49,077 bases of DNA from Candidatus Saccharimonadota bacterium (GTDB taxonomy: Bacteria > Patescibacteriota > Saccharimonadia > Saccharimonadales > Saccharimonadaceae): assembly GCA_028289015.1 (NCBI GenBank), contig JAQGHC010000002.1:1-49077 (forward strand), given 5' to 3'. Below the pieces are notes generated by a model. That model was not told where the DNA came from. It saw only the letters and a list, made by a program, of their open reading frames with translations, and searched no databases. Positions 30,894 through 40,761 of the stretch are shown here, piece after piece. Every line of letters starts with the position of its first letter. The first letter of the stretch is position 1. The position numbers and the translations under genes were made by a program.

Positions 30894-31922
30894 ATGAAGA
30901 TTTTACGCATGATAGTAGCTGGTCTTGCGGGCTTTGCTTGTGCCGTATCCTTAGTGGGTATAGTGTATCTATTCACCCTACAAGCCACTGTCATGAACCG
31001 CTCTGCGGTAAAGAGCTGGATCAGTGACAATAAAATATATGACGGGAAACTCATAACAGCTCTTGTTCAGACATCCAGTGCAGATAGTCCACAGAGCAAC
31101 ATTCCGTCGTCGGCCATTAATGTCTCGCCGGAAATCATTAAGTCCGCGATGGTTGCTACTTTTCCACCCGATTTCGTTCAGATGCACACCGAAGCCGTTA
31201 TCGACAGCGCATATGACTGGATTGAGGGCAAATCACCCGAATTTAAGTTTTCTATTCCAATCGACCAAAAACGCGACACGTTCATCCAGCAGCTCTCAAA
31301 ATCTCTTGAGCCCCAAGTTACCGTGCTGCCTGTCTGCGGATCTGTACGTATCGCACAAAATATTGCATGCCGACCACCAAACCTTACCGCGGAACAGTTT
31401 GCGGTACAAATAACGACGCAAAGTCTTAGTGCGTCAGAAACATTTACTACACCACTTACTAATGAATCGTTCTCGCAATCGACTCAAAACGATACGCCGC
31501 AGCCAGGCACATCACTCCTTCCTCGATTACCGATGCTTCACGCCGCAACTGATATGTTGTTCGTTATCTTGCCGACCATCGCTATTATTAGCGTCCTGAC
31601 TGTCATATTTGTGAACACAGCCGGACATCGCCTTGTCGCGTCTGCACGATTGGCGCGACTTATCTTTTTCAGCATGCTGGTCACTTTCACCCCCGCGCTC
31701 ATCATCCTGTTTATTCTAAAATATAATGATTTCGGCCTAGTGAATCTATTCGGCGCGCAAATGGGCGAACTGATCGTTCCGCTGATAAAAACGATTATTA
31801 TTGATATCGCCTACAACCTTGCGATATTCAGCGGTATCGCTGGCATACTTGCTGTGATTACATGGATTATACTTAGCGTTCAACAGCAAAGACTGTTAAA
31901 AAACACGGCGCAAATACAGTAA
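30894..31922 (+). CDS. Hypothetical membrane protein
   Basis: 342 aa; N-terminal TM, extracytoplasmic region, C-terminal TM cluster. Confidence 0.7.
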   Translation: MKILRMIVAGLAGFACAVSLVGIVYLFTLQATVMNRSAVKSWISDNKIYDGKLITALVQTSSADSPQSNIPSSAINVSPEIIKSAMVATFPPDFVQMHTEAVIDSAYDWIEGKSPEFKFSIPIDQKRDTFIQQLSKSLEPQVTVLPVCGSVRIAQNIACRPPNLTAEQFAVQITTQSLSASETFTTPLTNESFSQSTQNDTPQPGTSLLPRLPMLHAATDMLFVILPTIAIISVLTVIFVNTAGHRLVASARLARLIFFSMLVTFTPALIILFILKYNDFGLVNLFGAQMGELIVPLIKTIIIDIAYNLAIFSGIAGILAVITWIILSVQQQRLLKNTAQIQ

Positions 31923-32227
31923 TGGTCCCTGCAAAAAAATACTCCGAGAAGTAATAACATAATGCCTCCCAGAACTGATATTAACATCCACCCCTGACCC
32001 GATGTGAGCGATCCACCCTTTTGTGCCATAACCTTCAATGCTGCTGTCGTGTGCATGCCTGAGACAACATGGTAGGTTAAGCTATTGCAAATGCGACTCT
32101 GTTTTATTAGACAAGAAAGCGTGCAGCACTATGGTTATCAGGGCGTTCTCTTACCGCAATAACCACACACGTATAACACCTCTAGAAATATTCGTTGTGA
32201 TTTGATACAATCAATCAGTACTTATGT

Positions 32228-32304
32228 GGCAGCGTAGCTCAGTTGGTTAGAGCGTAGGACTCATAAGCCTGAGGTCACAGGTTCGAACCCTGTCGCTGCT
32301 ACCA
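32228..32304 (+). tRNA. tRNA-Met (CAT), CCA encoded
   Basis: ggcagcgtagctcagttggttagagcgtaggactcataagcctgaggtcacaggttcgaaccctgtcgctgctacca; anticodon loop CTCATAA (a lysidine tRNA-Ile2 cannot be excluded). Confidence 0.93.
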
Positions 32305-32344
32305 AGAAAATTCCCTCATCGCAAGATGGGGGTATTTTCTTGGT
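32301..32344 (+). terminator. Long hairpin overlapping the tRNA CCA end
   Basis: accaagaaaattccctcatcgcaagatgggggtattttcttggt: 11-bp outer arms exact, plus inner stem. Confidence 0.6.
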
Positions 32345-32525
32345 AATAACGTCCGAGTGCAAACCTGATACTTTTTGTGCAAGCGAAAGAGGTTTTAGCC
32401 AATAACCTGTCGCTGCTCGCGGATGCGTTTAGAACTTTTTTGATGCTGCAATCAGCGTTTGCTACCCCGTATGATTGCTGGTGATTGTTTATGGAATTGC
32501 TACCGTAATGTTACGATATGCATCT

Positions 32526-35500
32526 CTATTGTTTGATCGTTTTAGTACTCATTAAACGCCAAACTACAATTGCGATTAAAAGTAACCCCAAGAAACCGAG
32601 AAGTAAGAACGTATAGCCACGTAGGAAATATAGTACTGCGATTGCTGACGCGCCCAATCCCCACCAGATTGCCCAGCTTTTAGATAATAATGCGCCAGCT
32701 ACCAATAGGGCCAGATGCTCGATCAAGAAGAGCAGTTGATAGTTACCGCCGTTCATAAGCGCATACAGCCCAGAGGAAACAGTAATGAACGCGATTGCAA
32801 TCATCCAGCGTGTACGTTTATGTGCCTGTCTGGTAATTGCCATGATCGTAATAATAATCGCCCACCAATGCGCGTAGGCAACGATATTAACTTCAGGATA
32901 CACATATTCAACAATCCTCTGCAAGCCAAACGTCGCAATGTATACTGCGGACTCTATTATAGCGTAGCGATTGACTCGCCGGCCCTCAATGGCAAGGGTT
33001 GCAGCAAAGGCAATAATCGTAGAAGAGACGGCGATTGTCTGCGAGACATATAGATACTTCAGCCATATCGCTAGTCCGAGGACAACCCAAGTTGACCATA
33101 ACAGAGCTTGGCTTCGCCACGTGTCGCCTAATCCTTTGAGAATCCAGTGCCCAAAGTAAAATACAGCAGCCAATATCCATGCCACGCCTAGCACCATCCA
33201 CACACTACTAAAGTCCATCCACCACCAAAATACTGATAACGCGATAACGAGTAGTACATTCCCGATCAAAATCATCGCGGGTTGGCGTTCGGCATATGAT
33301 GCCACCCAGAAGATAATAACTCCGACAGTGAAAGCGAGAACACTCCACAAAGTCGATAATGAACTTAGTAGTAACAGCGAGCCTACATAATAAACCGGAT
33401 AGGAAGCATAATAGAGTTGACTGTAATCGTGTGACCTGTCTCGACACCACCATCGTATCGCCAGCGATACAACAGCCCAAATCAATAAGATTATGAATGA
33501 TGTCAACGTCGCTTTATAATGTCCGCTCATGCCGCCAAATATAATTAGGAACAAGCTAATTTGCGCCGACGTGGCCATAATAAATTGTCGATCAATTTGT
33601 CGGTATGCATAATGCAACCCAGTTGCAGCATAGAAGACTACTGCTGCAATACCAAATACGAACAGTGCGAACCACTGGACGGGCAATGTGATAATAATCG
33701 CAGCGACCATCAATGTCGCAATAACAAACAGGTTAGCTATAACCTGTATCCTGGTTTGGCGTTCGACATACGATGCTACCGCAAATAACACTGCTCCAAG
33801 AGCCAACATCGTCGCTAACCACTCAATATTAAGCGTCGCCGCGATCATCAGCACGATCGCAAAAAACACTGGATACGAATAACTATAGACTCTCCGCACA
33901 GCCAAAAGCCCGTCTCGATACACCCAGCGAAGCGCGAGTGAGCCGAATGTAGCTAGCAGCAGTATCAATGACACCACGCTACTCGCCTGCTCATTACCAT
34001 GTAACACGGCACCGGCAATGACGAGCAAAATTATCTGCCCTGAAGTCAGCATAACGATTTGCCGGAATGTCTGTCGCAGGTATTCATGCACGATACTCAT
34101 ACTCCAAAATAGCAGCGCACCAATACCGCCAACGAATAACATATACCACGGTTGTTGTATATCTAAGACATCTCCGAGCTCTATAAGTCCTAAAAAGGCT
34201 AAAATCGGGAGGAATATCTGCACCCTTGGCATCCTGCTGACATATGAAGCAAACAGCGTCACTGCTGCCACCGTGAAGTACGTTGCCGTCAGGACAAGCG
34301 GCGTGCCATCACACCAAGCTGTGAGCACAGCTAATACCAGATAGGCAGTATAGCTGACGGCCACAAAACGACGCAATGACAGTGTGCGGTGGCGCCATCG
34401 TAGGTGCACGTACACACCGGCAACGGCCGCACAAATAAACACCGTCGTTACCGTCCACCATTCTAATGCAGGACTGGCAAGCTCACGGGCTACGACGATT
34501 GGTAATATCAGGGACGCTATCAGCCCAATAATAGCAATTGGCACCGTTCGGAGTCGCCACGCTACTACGAAACTCGTCGTTCCGATAACGATTAGGCCGA
34601 CTGTCGTAAACAGTGATGCTAGTGAATAGTCTAGCCAGAATAGGAATAAAATCGTCTGGACTGCAAATAGTGACCGGATCCAGATTCGCTCAACTAAATG
34701 CCGGCCTTCACGCTTAACCATTAGGAGCGAGTACGCGTACTGAAGTGTTAATAGCAGAAATATAGCAAATGCGATTACTGCATGGTCGCCGTCATATATA
34801 TTCCACGCTATCAAGCCAGCAACAACGTATGTCAGGACACGGATAATTGATTCGTAGATAATATCTCGTGTTTGCATCCAGGCAACAATATAGTGCACTG
34901 TCGCTACTGTAAAGACAATTTGATAATCAACTAAATGTAATACGTTGAATACGAACAAACTCGCTACCAGCACTACCGGTGTGACGATTTGGCCAGAATG
35001 CTCAATAGGCTTGCTAAATACCTTTGGCATCCACCCAGGTTTGATATACGCGATACTACTTGCCGCAAGCGACACGCCGATCATCACGACGAATTGCCAA
35101 ACTATAGCCGACACGCCCGCTGCGGTCATCGACCCCACTAGCGACAGAACAAAGGCCATGGTTAAATATGCGACCAATTGACTCTGTAGTCGGATAGCTA
35201 CGACAAAATATGCGATCAGTCCGACAAGAGAAGTAATAAGCCAAGACTGAGTCACACTCAGACTAGAGTACTGCTCTATAGCGAGCCCGGCGAATGGAAT
35301 TATCGCCAGACTTGTCCCTAGAAAGGCGATCGCTGCAGGTTGCAAGCGCACACTTTTGGTATGCACGATAAAGCCTACAACGTAAAACAACACGATCACC
35401 GCGGCGACCGTCACTAGTTTTGTCTCTGCAGACGAGGAAGATGCAATAAAAAGTGCAGCCGCCGCAACAAGTAAGAAACTTGCCGTGTATAGAATGATAT

Positions 35501-35870
35501 TTAGATTACGCAAAGATCGACGTGCCTTCACCTCGGCTGTCTCCTGCACGGTCATCTCATTGACGATGGCAGGTTGTTCAACGGATGCAATACCGTCGTA
35601 AAAATCATTCTCTTCAGCGTACGTATCGGCTACAGACCGATCATCGCCCACTGTCAATGTTGAGATGGTATCATTTTTGATACTTCGTGTCAGCATATGT
35701 AACGACGTAACGTCAGTATGACCTGAGGCGATTAGACTTTCAAGCACGCTAGACACAGCCTTTTTCCCGTCGCTATACCCTTTAGCATAGGAATCGGCAT
35801 CGCTTTTTTTACGTCCGGACAATAATAAGATAGTCAGAAAAACAGCCACTAAAAACCAGAAACCACTCAC
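32526..35870 (-). CDS. Giant polytopic membrane protein (1114 aa, many TMs) with internal repeats
   Basis: N-terminal TM and linker followed by dozens of hydrophobic segments; recurring ASYVERQ-like motifs. Confidence 0.85.
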   Translation of the reverse strand: MSGFWFLVAVFLTILLLSGRKKSDADSYAKGYSDGKKAVSSVLESLIASGHTDVTSLHMLTRSIKNDTISTLTVGDDRSVADTYAEENDFYDGIASVEQPAIVNEMTVQETAEVKARRSLRNLNIILYTASFLLVAAAALFIASSSSAETKLVTVAAVIVLFYVVGFIVHTKSVRLQPAAIAFLGTSLAIIPFAGLAIEQYSSLSVTQSWLITSLVGLIAYFVVAIRLQSQLVAYLTMAFVLSLVGSMTAAGVSAIVWQFVVMIGVSLAASSIAYIKPGWMPKVFSKPIEHSGQIVTPVVLVASLFVFNVLHLVDYQIVFTVATVHYIVAWMQTRDIIYESIIRVLTYVVAGLIAWNIYDGDHAVIAFAIFLLLTLQYAYSLLMVKREGRHLVERIWIRSLFAVQTILFLFWLDYSLASLFTTVGLIVIGTTSFVVAWRLRTVPIAIIGLIASLILPIVVARELASPALEWWTVTTVFICAAVAGVYVHLRWRHRTLSLRRFVAVSYTAYLVLAVLTAWCDGTPLVLTATYFTVAAVTLFASYVSRMPRVQIFLPILAFLGLIELGDVLDIQQPWYMLFVGGIGALLFWSMSIVHEYLRQTFRQIVMLTSGQIILLVIAGAVLHGNEQASSVVSLILLLATFGSLALRWVYRDGLLAVRRVYSYSYPVFFAIVLMIAATLNIEWLATMLALGAVLFAVASYVERQTRIQVIANLFVIATLMVAAIIITLPVQWFALFVFGIAAVVFYAATGLHYAYRQIDRQFIMATSAQISLFLIIFGGMSGHYKATLTSFIILLIWAVVSLAIRWWCRDRSHDYSQLYYASYPVYYVGSLLLLSSLSTLWSVLAFTVGVIIFWVASYAERQPAMILIGNVLLVIALSVFWWWMDFSSVWMVLGVAWILAAVFYFGHWILKGLGDTWRSQALLWSTWVVLGLAIWLKYLYVSQTIAVSSTIIAFAATLAIEGRRVNRYAIIESAVYIATFGLQRIVEYVYPEVNIVAYAHWWAIIITIMAITRQAHKRTRWMIAIAFITVSSGLYALMNGGNYQLLFLIEHLALLVAGALLSKSWAIWWGLGASAIAVLYFLRGYTFLLLGFLGLLLIAIVVWRLMSTKTIKQ

Positions 35871-36276
35871 TTTTTTCTCCCTTTAAACTACACTAAGCTT
35901 ATCGTAAGCATAGGCAATATACTAGCCTAAAAGTCCGCCAGCTTTCGCTCATCGGATTGATAAAGTATTAAGAGTCAGCGATAACGAGAAATTGCTAAGC
36001 TGGGGCGCATTTTAACTACAATCTTATGCTATCGAGATCCATATGCCAACCAATATGCGACATGCAATTAGTATCATTTCTTCTCGATTATGAGGTCTGT
36101 AACTTGATTAATTTAAGTACATGTACCGTAAACCCGCACTATCTGCTTGGAGTTAGCCGTCATCGTACCGATACATCAAGAAATAATAGTGTCATTTACT
36201 AACTCCATTAGTTCTCAATCCCACGAGCTATAAACCCTAGTTAGCCGTTCAAACTCATAAGCCTAGCGATGCCCCA

Positions 36277-36350
36277 ATCTGATCTTTAGTCGCATCATTC
36301 CCTGTACCGAAAACATAGGAATGATGCATCCTGATGCGTTAAAGTCAGAT
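36277..36350. repeat. Extended imperfect inverted repeat downstream of PadR operon
   Basis: atctgatctttagtcgcatcattcc ... ggaatgatgcatcctgatgcgttaaagtcagat. Confidence 0.6.
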
Positions 36351-36931
36351 CACTCTATAACAAAGCTATGCTTGCGATTGTAATGCCAGTCAAAGATACG
36401 AGTAATCACTGCATTCACCAGCGGCGCTATCACAAGTCCGATAAACAGCATAAACACCACATGACCAATACCCGGCATCTGCAGACCGATGTACATCGTA
36501 GCCATATAAGCGCTTAAAATCAGAGGCAACAGACCACCAATTGTCACGAGTAACACGGTAGCTCCAACAGGCTTCGCAGTCGTGCGGTGTTTACGGAGAT
36601 AGTGATACACAGTCCCGATAATCGTGACTGTAACAATTAAACTTAAAGCGAGTAGGTACATCGTCGCAGCGTCCATATACTTAGCCTCAGAACTCTGGGC
36701 CACTTTCTTATACTCATCAGAATCCATGATAGTCGTGAAATCCTGACCCGACATCATATTTACGCTAAACACGTCAAGCTGACGCGCAACCGATCGATGC
36801 GATTCAGTTGGGTAGTTCAGTGCTATCGTCACTACGTTAAGTAACATATTTACTGCGAATACTGCAGCGATAATAGCAGCGTAAATACGCCATTTGCTGG
36901 CTGGTTCTTCTTTCTTAATCATGTTGTTCAC
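36350..36931 (-). CDS. Membrane protein in operon with PadR regulator
   Basis: 193 aa with about 4 TMs; start overlaps PadR gene end. Confidence 0.7.
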   Translation of the reverse strand: MNNMIKKEEPASKWRIYAAIIAAVFAVNMLLNVVTIALNYPTESHRSVARQLDVFSVNMMSGQDFTTIMDSDEYKKVAQSSEAKYMDAATMYLLALSLIVTVTIIGTVYHYLRKHRTTAKPVGATVLLVTIGGLLPLILSAYMATMYIGLQMPGIGHVVFMLFIGLVIAPLVNAVITRIFDWHYNRKHSFVIE

Positions 36932-37307
36932 CTTTCGTCTGCACAGATTGCAGTAATTGAATAATAGACGGCTTTAGCAGGGGAGCAATATTCAACGCAA
37001 CAAAGCGCCCAACTACCTCTTCGCCTTTTTCTGTTAATTGATAATATTTTCGCTTTGGCCCGCTATTTGGCGACTCTTCAAGCGACATTCGCACTAATCC
37101 CATGTCGTCAAAACGACGAAGCGCCCGATATAAACTTTGCTCTTTAACTTCAAACACTCCGTCCGTAGCGTCAGACATAAAATCGGTGATCTGGGCAGCA
37201 TATTTCTTACCGTCAAAAACCGCCAGCAGGACCCACAGGCTAAGCTGGCCTTTTTTGTAGACTTCATCCCAGTCTGCAACCATTTCATCAATCGAACGAC
37301 TACTCAT
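36915..37307 (-). CDS. PadR-family transcriptional regulator
   Basis: LSLWVLLAVFDGKKYAAQITDFM...QSLYRALRRFDDMGLVRM...GPKRKYYQLTEKGEEVV. Confidence 0.85.
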   Translation of the reverse strand: MSSRSIDEMVADWDEVYKKGQLSLWVLLAVFDGKKYAAQITDFMSDATDGVFEVKEQSLYRALRRFDDMGLVRMSLEESPNSGPKRKYYQLTEKGEEVVGRFVALNIAPLLKPSIIQLLQSVQTKGEQHD

Positions 37308-37324
37308 TTTTCTCCTTTTATAGT

Positions 37325-37357
37325 ACTATTCCTGAAGTATAATACCTAAAGAATAGT
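37325..37357. promoter_or_regulatory. Putative PadR operator/promoter
   Basis: ACTATTC-N19-GAATAGT inverted repeat spanning a TATTAT/TATACT -10-like element upstream of the PadR gene. Confidence 0.45.
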
Positions 37358-37589
37358 CTGTCAATACTTTTTATTCTGAGCATAATAGCAACTACATAAA
37401 ATAGGATTATTAGAGCGAGATTATGCGTACGCTGGTTTTATTGCGTTTGTTATTGGCAGCAATATCGTTAAAAGTAATCGCATTCAATCAGATGAGAATC
37501 ACAATTAAAATACAGATAGCCCCACCGAAATTATCTAGAGGGTGACTGGAGACAAGCATTAAAAGAAACGATAGACGCATTAAAAAAAT

Positions 37590-37627
37590 AAAAGCCTCCC
37601 GGCACTTGCAGCCGGAGTAGCCTTTTT
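37590..37627 (-). terminator. Rho-independent terminator
   Basis: minus strand aaaaggctactccggctgcaagtgccgggaggcttttattttttt. Confidence 0.75.
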
Positions 37628-37843
37628 ACGACCCTTTCATTTTTCCAATTTCAGCAGCGAGTGTACTACTGTCACCGCCCTCGTTATCGACCAAGCTCAA
37701 ATTTCTCAAATCGTCGGCTCTCTCGACACCTATTTGTTTAAGGGTGTGGCAAGCCTTATCGGCACACGATTAAAGACTTTATCAGGCAATGCCTTAATAG
37801 CAATATTTACTATCTTGCCTTCAAACAAACGCAGCAACGACAT
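37626..37843 (-). pseudogene. Small frameshifted gene immediately before terminator
   Basis: frame A MSLLRLFEGKIVNIAIKALPDKVFNRVPIR; frame C DKACHTLKQIGVERADDLRNLSLVDNEGGDSSTLAAEIGKMKGS*. Confidence 0.35.
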
Positions 37844-38015
37844 CACAATAAAGCATTGCATTATTTAGAGTTCATATGCCCTGTGCGCACTTCACGTTTG
37901 CGCAACGTATGAGAGAATATAGACCCCCTAGCCTACTTTACTCTCCTGCTCATTCCAATCGGTTCCGTATGTCACACAAGAGGAATAGAAAGCTCAGCGA
38001 TCACCAGCCTAGCTA

Positions 38016-38639
38016 TCATTTCTCTATCTTATCTGCAAAGACCACATATCGATGAGAATAACGTTTCTTCACGTTATCCCAAGTACCGCTACAGGTAATG
38101 AGATTGAGATAACTGCCGTCAGTCTTATTGAATATCTCATTTGGACGTTCATCTTGTTTATACATTCGTGTTTTACGCACGGTAAATGACACCGTCTCAT
38201 CACGATCATTTCGAACTTTTATCGTGTCGCCGGTTTGCAACTTATCCAGATCGATAAACACGCCTAAGTCTTCAGTACCCTCCAGATGACCTGCGATAAC
38301 AGCGCTACCTTGCTCGCCAGGCTTTGTGCCGAATTTATACCAGCCGACAGTAACAAGATCTGGCGGGACGTCCATTTCCCCGCTTGGCGTCAAACCCATG
38401 TAAGATATGGCGGCATCTATCTTTAATTTTGGTATAGATAACCGCATCGGCAAACCATACTTCACTTCATCGGCAACTTTGTCCGAAGCAACCGCTTTTG
38501 CAGGCTGCATGGTCGGCGCAGTAACACTTTGCTTTTGCCTATCAAAGAAATACAAAAGAGCCATCACTACGAGCGTCACAATCGTCAATAAGATAATTGT
38601 CGTTCGTAGTCGATGGCTCTGAGGCGTACTCAATGTCAT
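38016..38639 (-). CDS. Sortase
   Basis: N-terminal TM, VIAGHLEG (His), LITCSGTW (Cys), RYSHRYVVFA (Arg). Confidence 0.93.
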   Translation of the reverse strand: MTLSTPQSHRLRTTIILLTIVTLVVMALLYFFDRQKQSVTAPTMQPAKAVASDKVADEVKYGLPMRLSIPKLKIDAAISYMGLTPSGEMDVPPDLVTVGWYKFGTKPGEQGSAVIAGHLEGTEDLGVFIDLDKLQTGDTIKVRNDRDETVSFTVRKTRMYKQDERPNEIFNKTDGSYLNLITCSGTWDNVKKRYSHRYVVFADKIEK

Positions 38640-38644
38640 ACGTA

Positions 38645-39511
38645 CTATAAAGAGCGTTGCTTTTTAAGAGCAAGGGCGCCAAGTACAGCTACAGCAAGCG
38701 TAGCGGCTGCAGCAACTGCTAGCGTCGTAAATGATGTCGATGAACCACTACCCGTGTTTGGAAGTATAGGAGCTGACGTTGGACCAGCTGGCGTTGCGCC
38801 TCTTGAAGTGTTACATGTAGGAGATGTAAACGTATCATTATCAGTCGTTACTGTTCCACCAAATGCCAAAGCTTGGCCATTCCATATCACACCGTCGCCA
38901 ACACTGATGCCAGCTGCATCGATATCCGTACCCGCAAAGGTAGAGTTGGCGCCAAGCGAAGTTGCTTGTGTTGGCGTCCACCATACGTCACACGCTGACG
39001 CACCGTTGATCAATGACACGATTGAGTTTGCACCCGTCGTTAGTGCGCCGTCCATTCGGAAAATATAAACTCCCGCACCGTCCAGAGTGACTGTTGCACT
39101 AGCTGTGACGCTAGCGGCGCCAGTCATACAATAGACCCCTGGGGTGTATACGCCGACCGGGCCGTGGGTAGTATCAGTCGCGAGGTTGATAGGGCCTGGC
39201 GCAAAATTAAACGTACATGGCTGACTATTAAGAAAAGTTAATGCATTGCCTTGATCGATGCCCGCTTGGTTATAAGTACTGTTTGCAACATGTGTGTTGC
39301 CGCCTACAGTCGGAGCTGTCGCTGGACCAGTTGTATATCCTAAATCGCCTGCAAGTGTCGTACCCGGCGTCGTATTGACATAGCTGCTAGAAAGCACATT
39401 AAAAGTATTCGCCGCGCCCAAGCCTGGCGACGTGGCAGCAGATGCCATTGGCGATATTATTAAAGACGCTAAAATCAAAGATGTAATTCCCGTTTTTATA
39501 AATAATTTCAT
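38645..39511 (-). CDS. Ice-binding-like (DUF3494/PF11999-like) surface protein with LPXTG-type anchor
   Basis: Signal peptide; LGAANTFNVLSSSYVNTTPGTTLAGDLGYTTG...GVYTPGVYCMTGAASVTASATVTLDGAGVYIFRMDGALTTGANS...; C-terminus LPNTG + TM + KKQRSL. Confidence 0.93.
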   Translation of the reverse strand: MKLFIKTGITSLILASLIISPMASAATSPGLGAANTFNVLSSSYVNTTPGTTLAGDLGYTTGPATAPTVGGNTHVANSTYNQAGIDQGNALTFLNSQPCTFNFAPGPINLATDTTHGPVGVYTPGVYCMTGAASVTASATVTLDGAGVYIFRMDGALTTGANSIVSLINGASACDVWWTPTQATSLGANSTFAGTDIDAAGISVGDGVIWNGQALAFGGTVTTDNDTFTSPTCNTSRGATPAGPTSAPILPNTGSGSSTSFTTLAVAAAATLAVAVLGALALKKQRSL

Positions 39512-39681
39512 GTTTTTTCCGCCTTAGTTTTAGTGAATTATTTAGCCTAAGCTTAGCACAAGCCTAATATTATTACTATAAGCAACTTAACCCACCCCTA
39601 CATATGACTGCACATACGATTGTGGATAAAAAAACCTCACGTAGAAGTGAGGCGTTCTTATGACAATATGAACTGCGCAGA

Positions 39682-40197
39682 TTAAGGGGTGAGACTATCG
39701 TCCACTACAGTATTAAGATTGAGAGTTATATTCGGAGGAGTCGCGTCTTGTAGTACAGGTGGCGTAGTGACTGCCGGTGTTTCCAGGGAAGGTTGTGGTG
39801 ACGCATCATCCGTGATTGCACCCACCGATGATGAGACAACGGAATTAGCGGCCGCTGTGCCACTTGCAGCTGCATTGTAGGTAGGAGTAGCGTTAAAAAT
39901 ACGCGGGTATTGCTGTGGCGGTAAGTTTCCGCTTCGAACAGTAAGCAAACTTTGCTCAGGGAGTGGCGTCACCGATGCGGTGGGTTGACTCTCTGATTGC
40001 TGCACACCTAATCCCGCCTTATTACCTTGTGATGGTTTTCTATTGATTGTCTCGACGACAGATACCCCGCTCGAAGTATTATCTTTTGTAGCAAACTGGC
40101 GAAGCATAGTTAGTGTGCCGGTAAATCCAATCAACATAGCAGTTGATCCGTACATAGCCATTCTCTTGACAGGAAGCCTTAGTGGAATAGTTAGCAT
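39682..40197 (-). CDS. Hypothetical membrane-anchored, Ser/Thr/Pro-rich protein
   Basis: N-terminal TM then low-complexity S/T/A/P tail. Confidence 0.6.
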   Translation of the reverse strand: MLTIPLRLPVKRMAMYGSTAMLIGFTGTLTMLRQFATKDNTSSGVSVVETINRKPSQGNKAGLGVQQSESQPTASVTPLPEQSLLTVRSGNLPPQQYPRIFNATPTYNAAASGTAAANSVVSSSVGAITDDASPQPSLETPAVTTPPVLQDATPPNITLNLNTVVDDSLTP

Positions 40198-40403
40198 ATG
40201 ATTGTTCCTCCTTATTCCTATAGAATACTCATTTATTTTAAAGGAAGCTGTAAGATATTTTACTTTCAGGTACTTTATGCTTTAAGATGGATATGGCTAC
40301 GCAAGCTTACCTTGCTTAATACTAAGATTAGTGTCATTATAGTGTCACTTAGGATTATCGATTCTAGGCGCAGTTTTCCATCTATAACGGTAAGGATCAT
40401 TCA

Positions 40404-40730
40404 ATGTATCGCAAAGATTATACACTTGAATTAAGTGGGGTTGGTAAGGTTCGTGATTTCAAACTCATCGAACTCGCCAGTAATTATCCCCTCCCACAGG
40501 TTATCAATCCTGTGCTGCAAGTTGACGACGATTCTATGAACACCCCAGAAGGTCGTTATGCACAGTACGTAATGAAGGGGAGCGGCTTAATCGAAATTAG
40601 GTACGTCGCAGAAACCCATTCCGTCCGCGTCACAGCGGCAACTGACCACGCCTGGGATGATACCGAATTTATCGAAATCATCGTCAGGTGCCACATCAAC
40701 AGTCACTTCAATGCCGCAAAGAACGCCTAA
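40404..40730 (+). CDS. Hypothetical protein (108 aa)
   Basis: Complete ORF followed by terminator. Confidence 0.65.
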   Translation: MYRKDYTLELSGVGKVRDFKLIELASNYPLPQVINPVLQVDDDSMNTPEGRYAQYVMKGSGLIEIRYVAETHSVRVTAATDHAWDDTEFIEIIVRCHINSHFNAAKNA

Positions 40731-40761
40731 CTGCCTTCGCCCCCTCATCCGCACCTAGCTT

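Noticed and set aside
30680-31054. 124-aa minus-strand ORF between 30309 and 31054
   Set aside because: Overlaps the starts of two better-supported divergent genes; spurious
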